A stretch of DNA of 64,000 bases. Origin: Candidatus Euphemobacter frigidus. GTDB taxonomy: Bacteria > Auribacterota > Erginobacteria > Erginobacterales > Erginobacteraceae. The position numbers were made by a program, and so were the translations under genes. Shown here in pieces: positions 7,665 through 15,468 of the stretch; position 1 is the stretch's first letter, and every line of letters starts with the position of its first letter. The notes beneath the pieces are model-generated. The model did no database searches. It was not told where the DNA came from and saw only the letters and a program-made list of their open reading frames with translations. The DNA lies in contig JAVCDH010000048.1 of assembly GCA_030765805.1 (NCBI GenBank), positions 1 through 64,000 of the forward strand, written 5' to 3'.

Positions 7665-9329
7665 ATGCGTTATTTATTTCTTCTTCGGCGGGATCAATTG
7701 AGGAATGGTCTTCGCGAATTGCTAAAAAAGGGGCGGATGAGGTTCTTCATCGGCGTTTTCGTTCTCCTGGTGGTCGGGGCGGGGATCTTCGCTGGTTTCT
7801 ACCGGAGTTTTCTCTTCCTTCAAACTTTTCTGGGGGTGGGAGAGATTCTGATCGACCGGCTGATCTATCTTCTGACCTTTGCTCTCTTTATTATGCTGAC
7901 CTTCAGCAATACGGCAATCTCTTTCCAGCTTCATCTCAAGGGCGACGAGACCGCCTACCTCCTTACCCTCCCCCTCCCCCACTCTATCGTATTCCGGTTC
8001 CTGCTCCTGGAAGGGATCTTCTTGAGCACCTGGGCCACAGTCTTCCTCATCTTTCCCGTGATTCTGGCTTATGGGCTGACCCATCAACTCTCTCTCTATG
8101 CCTACCTCTCGCTTCCCTTCTTCGCGGCCGGGTTGGCCATTCTGGCCGCGTTGATTGGAATTCTGATCGCCGCTTTGATCCCGCGCCTATTAATGTTGAA
8201 AAAGACCAAAATAGCGATTATCATAGTAATTATCTCGATCGCCCTCTCCGCTCCCCTCTGGCATAAACTAATTCCCGCCGTTGCACCTGACACCGGGCGG
8301 GATGTACTCCTCCTCAACAAGCTGCTCGATCATAGCCGGATCACACTCAGTCCCCTTCTTCCCGGGTTCTGGGCCGCGGAGGGATTTATCCAGGCCGCAA
8401 AAGGAAGAGTTGTCAGGTCGCTCGGATTTCTCGCGGTACTGACGGTCAACGCTCTCTTGGCCTGGCAGGTCGTCGAGCTGACTGTTGAACGAACATATAT
8501 TAAAACCTGGTCTATCTATCACAGCCGTAGAGCGCCGAAGAAGAAAAAGTTACACCGTAAGGGGAAGGAAGCGTTATCGGCAGTCTTTTCCTTCCTCCCC
8601 TCTCCCACCCGGGCGCTCCTGGTCAAGGACCTGAAGACATTTCTCCGGGAACCGGCCCAGTGGCTCCAGGCGGTAATCCTCTTCGGACTTTTAACTATCT
8701 ATATTCTGAATATCAAGAACATGCCTCGTAACGTCTATCAACCCTTCTGGAAAAACCTGATTACGTTTTTCAACATGGGGGCTACTTCGCTGATCCTGGC
8801 TACACTAACCACCCGCTTTGTCTACCCTTCGTTCAGCCTGGAAGGGCGGACGTTCTGGGTGCTGGGTCTGACTCCAATTCGAAGATCGGCCATCTTCCGG
8901 ATCAAGTTCTGGTCCAGCTTTATCGCGGCAGTTGTGGTTACCGTGCCATTGATGCTCCTCTCCAATCACATACTGGAGGTCTCCGGCTTGATGACGCTGA
9001 TTACCTGCGGGGCGATAGTATTGATGGCGGGGGTACTGGTGAGTTTAGCGACCGGGCTGGGAACAATCTTCCCTCAATTCACCGAAGATAACCCGGCCCG
9101 GATCGCTTCGGGATTCGGCGGGACCCTCAACCTTATACTCAGCCTGATCTATATCTCGCTTATGGTCGGCGCGCTGGCACTCGCATGTCACCCAGGGGAA
9201 ATGGGGACGGCCGCCGGTCATTCCCTAACCCCCGTGCTCGCGGTGGTCTTCGTCCTGCTTCTTTCCATCCTGGGGAGTTACCTCCCGTTTAAGCTGGGTA
9301 TCCGGGCACTGGAGAAATGTGAGTTTTAA
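7665..9329 (+). CDS. ABC-2 type transporter permease
   Basis: I place the start at the ATG at 7665 (MRYLFLLRRDQL), with GGGA about ten bases ahead. The frame is open back to a GTG at 7572, but that extension is only (VTK)n from the minisatellite plus ten residues. The 554-residue protein has two sets of hydrophobic segments separated by a soluble loop of about 120 residues (WSIYHSRRAPKKKKLHRKG...). This fits a duplicated exporter permease of at least ten helices. It should form the membrane channel for the ATPase encoded just upstream. The substrate is unknown. Confidence 0.85.
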   Translation: MRYLFLLRRDQLRNGLRELLKKGRMRFFIGVFVLLVVGAGIFAGFYRSFLFLQTFLGVGEILIDRLIYLLTFALFIMLTFSNTAISFQLHLKGDETAYLLTLPLPHSIVFRFLLLEGIFLSTWATVFLIFPVILAYGLTHQLSLYAYLSLPFFAAGLAILAALIGILIAALIPRLLMLKKTKIAIIIVIISIALSAPLWHKLIPAVAPDTGRDVLLLNKLLDHSRITLSPLLPGFWAAEGFIQAAKGRVVRSLGFLAVLTVNALLAWQVVELTVERTYIKTWSIYHSRRAPKKKKLHRKGKEALSAVFSFLPSPTRALLVKDLKTFLREPAQWLQAVILFGLLTIYILNIKNMPRNVYQPFWKNLITFFNMGATSLILATLTTRFVYPSFSLEGRTFWVLGLTPIRRSAIFRIKFWSSFIAAVVVTVPLMLLSNHILEVSGLMTLITCGAIVLMAGVLVSLATGLGTIFPQFTEDNPARIASGFGGTLNLILSLIYISLMVGALALACHPGEMGTAAGHSLTPVLAVVFVLLLSILGSYLPFKLGIRALEKCEF

Positions 9330-9334
9330 CTTGC

Positions 9335-9469
9335 TCAACGAATCATCCCCGCCTTTTCTTTCGCCTTCTCCAGGCAGTCGCGGGCAGCGGCAAAATCCGG
9401 GTTTAATTTCAGCGCCCGGATGAGATGATCGACCGCTTCTTTATACTCTCCCCGCCGGAATCTCAAGCC
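9335..9469 (-). pseudogene. TPR remnant downstream of a GT-C gene
   Basis: Directly behind the stop codon of the glycosyltransferase at 9470, and in the same frame, the reverse strand encodes RRGEYKEAVDHLIRALKLNP...AKEKAGMIR and then a stop. This is a typical C-terminal tetratricopeptide unit, close to those ending the GT-C proteins at 11103-14492. It has no start of its own. It is best read as the orphaned tail of a TPR-bearing glycosyltransferase, left by recombination or cut off by a new stop codon. Confidence 0.65.
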
Positions 9470-11023
9470 TCAACGCAGCAAATCATTCCTTATGTGGACC
9501 GGCAAGTTCCCCTGGAAGATGAGGGTATATTCATCCTGATGGGTTTTTAGGAATTCAAAAACGATTTCCCGCCATCCAGGGGGATAGTTCCGGTCTAGAT
9601 TCAGGAAACAGACACAGGCCGGGGGATTTCTCCGCAATTCCCCCGCGAAATAATCCGGGCTGAAATATCCCCGCGCCTTTTCATCTTCCCCGATAAAATT
9701 TATGAACGTCGGCCTCTCGTCATACGTGACAAACGTTTCATCCATCCGGAAAATAGGATGGCCAAACCAGATGCCGACCACCTTTTCATCTTCGGGAATT
9801 ATCTCCAGTAAATCCTGGATATGACATAAAGTTTTCATGGTTGAATATTTCTTACTGGGGGATAATGCTAAGTACTGTCTATCTGGAGCCCGGGGACACG
9901 GGAGGGTTCCTGACAATTCTGTCACGGCGATTGGGAAAGTCAATGTCCCAGCCGTGAGAGCAACCAGTATCAGGAGAAACATAATTATGCTCTGCCATCG
10001 TCGGTAACATACCAAAAAATATATATACGGTGTAAACAGAAGCAATACCAGTATCACGGGAGCAAGGTATTGTTCGAAATGCGGATTCAATCCGGGGAGA
10101 GAACAAATGACCCCTCCAAGGGCGCCACATCCCGTCCAGGCAGCCACTCCGGATTGACGGAAAGAAAACCGACCCCAAGCCGCTATTCCCGCGATCATGA
10201 GAAGGATTATATAGCCATACCGGGCAGCGAAGAACAGCGCCCCCTTACGGCTGAAGATTGCCGCGGTTAAAATAATCCCGGATTTATATCGTAACATGAA
10301 GAGATGCGCCCGGTAAAGATTCTCCCAGAGCGAATATCCGGACAACAGGAAAACGCTTTCAGTAAAAACCAAAGCCACCGCGGATCCGGCCGCGATCATA
10401 GACAAGATTTTTAATAACCCGCAAAAATGCCGCGCGCAATAAATATAATAGCCTGCTCCCGCCCCCAGAAGAAGAAGTCCGTATTTTGGAGTAAACATAA
10501 CCGATAAAAGCGCCAGGGCCGCTATAAGACCGATTCGGATTAAATTCGGCTTCATGAACATTATCACCATGGCCGCGATCGCCGGCAGAACGGCAAAATG
10601 GTCAATGCTGTATTCCGAGAAGAATGCTCCCAAATCCGGATCAAACAGGACCAGAATAAACGGGATGAAACCCCACAACCATTTTCCCGTAACCCGTCTC
10701 CCGTGAAAAGTGAAAATTCCCCACAGTAATATAATGAGGAGGGTGTTGAAAATTCTCAGCTCAAGAACAAGATACGCGGTGGTGGGGAACAGCCGGAAGA
10801 ACGGCAATGTAAATATATACCCCAGGATTGGGTAGGTGCACCAGAAATCAACATGCGGTTGGAGACCTTTCGAAAGCAGCCACAAGTAATGGAGATGAAG
10901 ACATTCATCAAAATAGGGGAAGTGAGCCAGAACGCGCAACTGAATTACCAACAATCCTAATAGGAGAACCGGAAAAGCCAGGTAACTGTTGAGCTTATCC
11001 AAAAATTTTCCGTTTATTTTCAT
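9470..11023 (-). CDS. GT-C fold (ArnT/PMT-like) membrane glycosyltransferase
   Basis: The 517-residue protein is an integral membrane protein with about ten hydrophobic segments. An acidic motif (HFPYFDECLHLHYLWLLSKG) follows the first helix. An Asp/Glu in that first extracytoplasmic loop is the catalytic signature of GT-C glycosyltransferases such as ArnT and protein O-mannosyltransferases, which use lipid-linked sugars. The C-terminal 120 residues are soluble. Unlike its neighbours it has no TPR in its own frame, but a TPR fragment follows the stop. Donor and acceptor are unknown; pilins or secreted proteins encoded nearby are plausible acceptors. Confidence 0.75.
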   Translation of the reverse strand: MKINGKFLDKLNSYLAFPVLLLGLLVIQLRVLAHFPYFDECLHLHYLWLLSKGLQPHVDFWCTYPILGYIFTLPFFRLFPTTAYLVLELRIFNTLLIILLWGIFTFHGRRVTGKWLWGFIPFILVLFDPDLGAFFSEYSIDHFAVLPAIAAMVIMFMKPNLIRIGLIAALALLSVMFTPKYGLLLLGAGAGYYIYCARHFCGLLKILSMIAAGSAVALVFTESVFLLSGYSLWENLYRAHLFMLRYKSGIILTAAIFSRKGALFFAARYGYIILLMIAGIAAWGRFSFRQSGVAAWTGCGALGGVICSLPGLNPHFEQYLAPVILVLLLFTPYIYFLVCYRRWQSIIMFLLILVALTAGTLTFPIAVTELSGTLPCPRAPDRQYLALSPSKKYSTMKTLCHIQDLLEIIPEDEKVVGIWFGHPIFRMDETFVTYDERPTFINFIGEDEKARGYFSPDYFAGELRRNPPACVCFLNLDRNYPPGWREIVFEFLKTHQDEYTLIFQGNLPVHIRNDLLR

Positions 11024-11102
11024 GGAAACAGGTATCTTATTTTTTCGCTCCGCCCCAAAGCATTACTCGGGAAAAAATAAATAAGATTATCGATCCTCTT
11101 CA

Positions 11103-12632
11103 TTAAAACACCTTCATGAATTTCTTCAATTGCTTCTCTTCCCGTCGAGCCTGTTCCCATCTTCCCAATTTATTTAAAACCAATATATATTCCTCAAAAG
11201 TGTTTTTCGCTTCTTCTCTCTCTCCCAGAATCAGTTGAGCTCGGGCCTTGAGCAGATATGAGTATGCCATGGCCGGATTAACTATTATTGATCTATCACA
11301 GAATTCGATTGTCTCCTGAAAATTACCCCGTTTAAAATAATAGTCAGCCAGCATATGATAAAATAATTCACTCTTCCCCTGCTTCTTAATAGCTTCATTC
11401 CAGATGGTCGGGCTATCTTTCCAGAGACGGCAACGGTGCGCGCTTAAGATAGCCAGGGAAAGGATAATTGCCGTCCAGAGAATAATAATACCATATCTCC
11501 TTATTCTTCTCGGCCCCTGCCGCATAAGCCGATAAAATATCCATCCCCCGATATAAAAAAGTCCCGCGCCAGAAAGATAAATAAATCTGTGCGCCACCAC
11601 CTCGACCCCGGCAAAAGGGATAAATCTCAATACCGGGAATAATGTGATAATAAAAAAAACCGCGCCCCGGACAAGGGATCTGTTGCCTCGATACAACCAT
11701 AATCCAATCAGCAGAGAGAAAATGAGGAAGAAAGAAAAGAAGAAGGGCGGTTCCCAGAAATTGATGCTCTTCGGAAAGATGTAGATCGGTGATAGATTGA
11801 AGGGAAGAATCAGATGAAGGAGATAAAACTTACAATTCCCGAACATTAAAATTACGTTCTCAAAACTAAAATCGAGGTGAGCGGCGCTCCCAGGTTCGCG
11901 GACCACCTGCATTCTCAGGGCAAACCAGCCGGTCGTCAGGGCCAGGAAAATAAATGGCAATATCCCTTTGAGTTCCCGGCTGGTGATTCTCTTTTTTTCA
12001 GAGTAAATCCACAAGAGTAGAATCACCGGCAGAGTTATCGCTAAAGCTTTAGATAACAGCGCACAGATGAAAAATAATAACGACAGAAGATACAAACTTT
12101 TCTTTTTATCGCTCTGGAAAAAGTAATACGAAAGAAAAGACGCAAGGTAGAAACAAATAAAGAGAAGGTCTTTTCGGGCCGAGATCCAGGCCACCGCCTG
12201 GACCTGGAAAGGGTGGACCAGAAAGAGGAGCGAACCCGCCAGGGCCACCGGGATTTTATCGCTCAGCCGGTAAAAGAGAAAAAAGACCAACCATCCATTG
12301 ATCAGGTGAAGAATGAGACTGTGGAGGTGATAGGGATACGGGTTCGGGCCGAAGAGATGGTATTCGAAGAAGAAGATCGCCGTCACCAGTGGGTGATATT
12401 CACTCACCACCGAGGTGGTGAATATCTTTCCCAGGTTCCGGGCGGAAAATCCCCGGACCAGGGGATTTTCCAGAAGCTGGGCCGGATCATCCCAGTTAAT
12501 AAAGCTGTTCTTTAGAATGGGAGAAAATGTGACTGAGCCTACAATCAGCAAAATAATCAGGGACAACTCAATCTTAAAATTTTTACTTCTAAAATTTTTA
12601 CTTCGCAAAAATTTTAACTGATTTTTTTTCAT
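11103..12632 (-). CDS. TMTC-like GT-C glycosyltransferase with C-terminal TPR
   Basis: I use the ATG at 12632; a GTG at 12656 lies inside a dispersed repeat. The 509-residue protein has the bacterial TMTC-like layout: SFINWDDPAQLLENPLV after the first helix with the catalytic Asp pair, a second conserved segment (LLFLVHPFQVQAVAWISARKDLL), about ten helices, and a soluble tail with TPR units (SELFYHMLADYYFKRGNFQETIEFCDRSI). Proteins of this family are thought to transfer sugars from polyprenyl donors to proteins on the periplasmic face. It is one of several paralogues in the window. Confidence 0.8.
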   Translation of the reverse strand: MKKNQLKFLRSKNFRSKNFKIELSLIILLIVGSVTFSPILKNSFINWDDPAQLLENPLVRGFSARNLGKIFTTSVVSEYHPLVTAIFFFEYHLFGPNPYPYHLHSLILHLINGWLVFFLFYRLSDKIPVALAGSLLFLVHPFQVQAVAWISARKDLLFICFYLASFLSYYFFQSDKKKSLYLLSLLFFICALLSKALAITLPVILLLWIYSEKKRITSRELKGILPFIFLALTTGWFALRMQVVREPGSAAHLDFSFENVILMFGNCKFYLLHLILPFNLSPIYIFPKSINFWEPPFFFSFFLIFSLLIGLWLYRGNRSLVRGAVFFIITLFPVLRFIPFAGVEVVAHRFIYLSGAGLFYIGGWIFYRLMRQGPRRIRRYGIIILWTAIILSLAILSAHRCRLWKDSPTIWNEAIKKQGKSELFYHMLADYYFKRGNFQETIEFCDRSIIVNPAMAYSYLLKARAQLILGEREEAKNTFEEYILVLNKLGRWEQARREEKQLKKFMKVF

Positions 12633-12645
12633 GATTGTATCTTTT

Positions 12646-12697
12646 GTGGGAGCCACGCCCCGGTGGGGCGATTATCGGGGCTGGAAGCCCCTCCCAT
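12646..12697. repeat. REP-like palindromic repeat (GTGGGAG...CCTCCCA family)
   Basis: A bounded palindrome reading TGTGGGAGCCACGCC...GAAGCCCCTCCCA lies between two GT-C genes. Related units form the cluster at 14519-14657. Confidence 0.65.
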
Positions 12698-12713
12698 AGA
12701 CAATTTATTGAAG

Positions 12714-14492
12714 TTATTCCGCCGCCGCCAGATTATTGCGGACGGACTGGAGATTCGGGTCCAGTTTCAGCGCCCGTCTCCATTGAGCCCGGGCTTCATC
12801 CCCCCTCCCTTGGTTGGCGTAGATAACTCCCAGATGATCGTAGCCGAGAGCATAATCCGGGTTTAAATCAATCACTTTCCGGGCATAATCCTCCGCTTCT
12901 TCCCAGTAATGCTGAGAAGCAAATAGCTCAGCAAGGTAATCATAAACAAGGTAATTATAGGGGGTTAACTTCAGCGCCGATTCATAATCCTTCAAAGCCG
13001 GCACCACCTCTCCCTCCCGATAAAAGAAACGGCCGCGAGTATAAAACGCGCGGGGGAACCAGGGATAGATCCGGATGGCATTTTTCAGAGTCCGCAGCGC
13101 CTCATCCTTTCTCCCCTGTTCCCACAGCGCTTCCGCCAGGTTAGTATATACCGCCACCGTCGTCGAGGGCGTAGAAAACGATTCAAGAGCCATCCGGTAG
13201 TATTCCTCCGCCCGCGGAAAGTTACCTTTTTCAAGATATGTGCTCCCCAGATTGCTCAGGGCGGTAACACTACCCGGAGAATAATTGAGAACGTCTTCCC
13301 ATAATCGCCGGGGACTCCGCCAGACCCGGTTTCTTTTCTGGATCAATGTTCCCCAGCATAAAAAAACGATGATGAAACTGATATTAAAGAGCCACCGCCA
13401 TCGCCCGGTTCGTAATCTTGATCCTGCCTTCAGCGCCAGAGTAGCTCCCACAAGCGAGAAACCCGCCAGGGGCAGATAGAGGTATCTATCGGACACAAGA
13501 TGGGGTGTCCTAATTATATTTAAAAACGGGAGAAGAGAAATTATAAATATTCCCCAGCCCAGCAGCAGGAAGCGGGATTTGAAGATGCCGCTGAGGATAC
13601 AAGCTGTTCCCAGGCAAACAAGAAGGCAGAGCCAGAGCAGAGGAAGAGTGAAGACGCCCCCGGAGAGGGGAAGAGTATAATCAAGGCAAAGATTAACGGG
13701 TAAGAACGCCACTCTGAGATAATGAAGAAAGGAGGAGACAATCAGAGTCAACCCGCCGGTGGTCAATGACACAGCATCAGGCGCCGGGCCGACCCGGTTC
13801 ATGATTCCGAACCTGATCATCACCCAGATGCCGGTGGTTAATAAGTAACCGCACCAGAAAAAATATCGCCGGCGCCGACCGGGGAAGGAAAATACTAAGC
13901 ACTGAAGAAAGAGCCACACCGGAAGAACAATGGCTGGTTCCTTGCTGGCGAGCGACAAAATATAAAACAAGAGGGAGATGGAATACCACGCTCCGCCGCT
14001 ATTGCCGGAGAGTGATCTCGTGGCCGCGATCAGGGTGAGCATAAACCAGAAGAACATCAGGGGTTCATCCAGAAACGAAATGCAGGTTATGGTCTCAGTC
14101 TGGGCCGGATGGAGGGCGAAGAGCGCGGCGCTGACTACCCGGATGTTTGATGGAACTCCCAGCAAACGAAGGTAAAAATAGAGTAGAATAACGTTCGCCA
14201 GGTGGAGGAGAAGTTTGAAGAGATGATAGCCCCAGGGATTCAAACGCCAGAAGGCATACTGGGGAAAATAAAACGCCACTGTAATAGGGCGGTAGCGCTT
14301 GGGAGAGAGCTGGAAATAGTCGGCGGTAAAAAGCTTGGGGAGGAAGGCGGGATTTTTGATAAAGGCGCTCTCCACAATCTGGGGGAGATCGTCATAGACA
14401 AAAGGGACCTGGAAGGCGTTTCCGTAGGCGATCACGGTCGCCAAGCAGATCAATAACAGCCGAAACCATTCTTTTTTAAAAATCCAAAACAT
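12714..14492 (-). CDS. TMTC-like GT-C glycosyltransferase with several TPRs
   Basis: The 592-residue protein begins with a helix followed by VPFVYDDLPQIVESAFI, the acidic catalytic loop of this family. It continues with AALFALHPAQTETITCISFLDEPLM, the counterpart of the HPxQxExVxWIxxRxDLL segment. The last 190 residues carry at least four TPR units (SNLGSTYLEKGNFPRAEEYYRMAL; GYDHLGVIYANQGRGDEARAQWRRAL). TPRs may recruit acceptor proteins or partner subunits. It is transcribed on the same strand as its paralogue at 11103, with a palindromic repeat between them. Confidence 0.82.
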   Translation of the reverse strand: MFWIFKKEWFRLLLICLATVIAYGNAFQVPFVYDDLPQIVESAFIKNPAFLPKLFTADYFQLSPKRYRPITVAFYFPQYAFWRLNPWGYHLFKLLLHLANVILLYFYLRLLGVPSNIRVVSAALFALHPAQTETITCISFLDEPLMFFWFMLTLIAATRSLSGNSGGAWYSISLLFYILSLASKEPAIVLPVWLFLQCLVFSFPGRRRRYFFWCGYLLTTGIWVMIRFGIMNRVGPAPDAVSLTTGGLTLIVSSFLHYLRVAFLPVNLCLDYTLPLSGGVFTLPLLWLCLLVCLGTACILSGIFKSRFLLLGWGIFIISLLPFLNIIRTPHLVSDRYLYLPLAGFSLVGATLALKAGSRLRTGRWRWLFNISFIIVFLCWGTLIQKRNRVWRSPRRLWEDVLNYSPGSVTALSNLGSTYLEKGNFPRAEEYYRMALESFSTPSTTVAVYTNLAEALWEQGRKDEALRTLKNAIRIYPWFPRAFYTRGRFFYREGEVVPALKDYESALKLTPYNYLVYDYLAELFASQHYWEEAEDYARKVIDLNPDYALGYDHLGVIYANQGRGDEARAQWRRALKLDPNLQSVRNNLAAAE

Positions 14493-14518
14493 TGAAGTTG
14501 TCTATCTCCCACAACTCT

Positions 14519-14657
14519 ATGTGGGAGGGCCTTCCCGGCCCGATTGCCCTGTCCCTGTGGGAGGGCTTTTAAAGCCCGATTGCCCGGCCTTTTGTGGGAG
14601 GGGTTTGTAACCCCGATTGTTCGGCCTCAGAATCGAGGTTGAAAACCTCTCCCACAG
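14519..14657. repeat. Cluster of four REP-like units
   Basis: Three direct units of the form TGTGGGAGGGCTTTTAAAGCCC followed by CGATTG(C/T), and one inverted unit (AATCGAGGTTGAAAACCTC plus TCCCACAG), sit downstream of the truncated GT-C gene. They supply that gene's last 30 or so codons and its stop. The unit at 12646-12697 belongs to the same family. Confidence 0.75.
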
Positions 14658-15015
14658 GCGATAGAAACCGGTAACCCAGCAATCCAGTCACTACTGGCAG
14701 CGTTATCTGAGCGGCACAGCCCGGAAAAATGCCCCTGACGACGGGAGAACAACCCAAAAACCACCCGATGCTGAGGAAGAGAAACCAGAGGCTGCTGGTA
14801 AATCCTACTGACGGGTGGCCGAGATTGAAGGCAATTTCACCTGAAGAGACAAAATGACGGGCAAAGACGACGTATATCCAGCTATCGTCTAAGGGAAATC
14901 CTATTGAACTATAGGTTAGAACCGGGGAGATATAGAGCTGGATGATCGCAAGTTCAGCCAGGATGACTAATCCGAACCAGAATGTTTTTCGATTGAAGTT
15001 CACCACGAAGATCAC
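14569..15015 (-). pseudogene. Truncated GT-C glycosyltransferase (N-terminal fragment)
   Basis: Only 148 codons remain of what is normally a protein of 450 or more. The first helix and acidic loop (GFPLDDSWIYVVFARHFVSSGEIAFNLGH...GFTSSLW) match the start of GT-C-type membrane proteins. After about residue 115 the reading frame runs into REP-like units, which supply the tail and the stop. The start is uncertain: GTGs at 15015 and 15003 lie in an inverted repeat of the ACCACGAAGAT type. This is probably a decayed gene rather than a small functional protein. Confidence 0.65.
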
Positions 15016-15101
15016 CCCCGTACGGTTACCCTACGGGGCGGAAAAAGGACACGAAGGAACTCTATTTTGTTCCATTCACTTTCCTTCGTAATCTTCGTGG
15101 T
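15002..15101. repeat. Inverted repeat element with ACCACGAAGAT ends
   Basis: ACCACGAAGAT at the left and ATCTTCGTGGT at the right bound about 100 bases with further internal complementarity (CACGAAGGA/TCCTTCG). It abuts the start of the truncated GT-C gene. Confidence 0.5.
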
Positions 15102-15144
15102 TTAACTGCTCTGGATTTACAGAAATTAGCACCTTCGGCGCAAA

Positions 15145-15210
15145 TTTGGAGTGCGCAAGCTCGCTTGTGCTTTTCGTATAATCGCGGTAGCAAGCTACCG
15201 CACTCCAAAA
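15145..15210. repeat. Palindromic repeat with TTTGGAGTGCG ends
   Basis: TTTGGAGTGCG and CGCACTCCAAA bound two inner stems (CAAGCTCGCTTG and CGGTAGCAAGCTACCG). This is a REP-type palindrome upstream of the small membrane-protein gene's terminus, with no coding potential. Confidence 0.6.
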
Positions 15211-15252
15211 TTATTGTCAAAGATGCGGCTTTAGACGCAAAATTCCAAAGTA

Positions 15253-15468
15253 CTAATACGGATTGGAGAAGTAATAGGCCATGAACAGAAAGAAGAGCCC
15301 GATGATGATGAAGATGATTCCCACCGAGATCCGGTACTTTAGTGTTTTGTGATCAGTTGAGACAATCTGGTTCAATAGTCCGCTTAACTTAATCAACATT
15401 CCGGGGGCAACCAGGAACAATATTCCCGATATCAACGCGATTAAACCTATTAAGATAAAAGCTGTCAT
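15253..15468 (-). CDS. Small two-helix membrane protein at the end of the pil operon
   Basis: The 71-residue protein has two hydrophobic helices (FILIGLIALISGILFLVAP and ISVGIIFIIIGLFFLFMAYYF) separated by a short polar loop. Its start overlaps the pilQ stop by four bases (ATGA), so it is translationally coupled to the secretin. No family was recognised. A role in the inner membrane beside the pilus machine is possible, but only context supports it. Confidence 0.6.
   Translation of the reverse strand: MTAFILIGLIALISGILFLVAPGMLIKLSGLLNQIVSTDHKTLKYRISVGIIFIIIGLFFLFMAYYFSNPY

Noticed and set aside
14569-15015. Functional small membrane protein of 148 residues
   Set aside because: Its last 30 or so residues are encoded by REP-like repeats and the remaining part matches only the beginning of a much larger enzyme.
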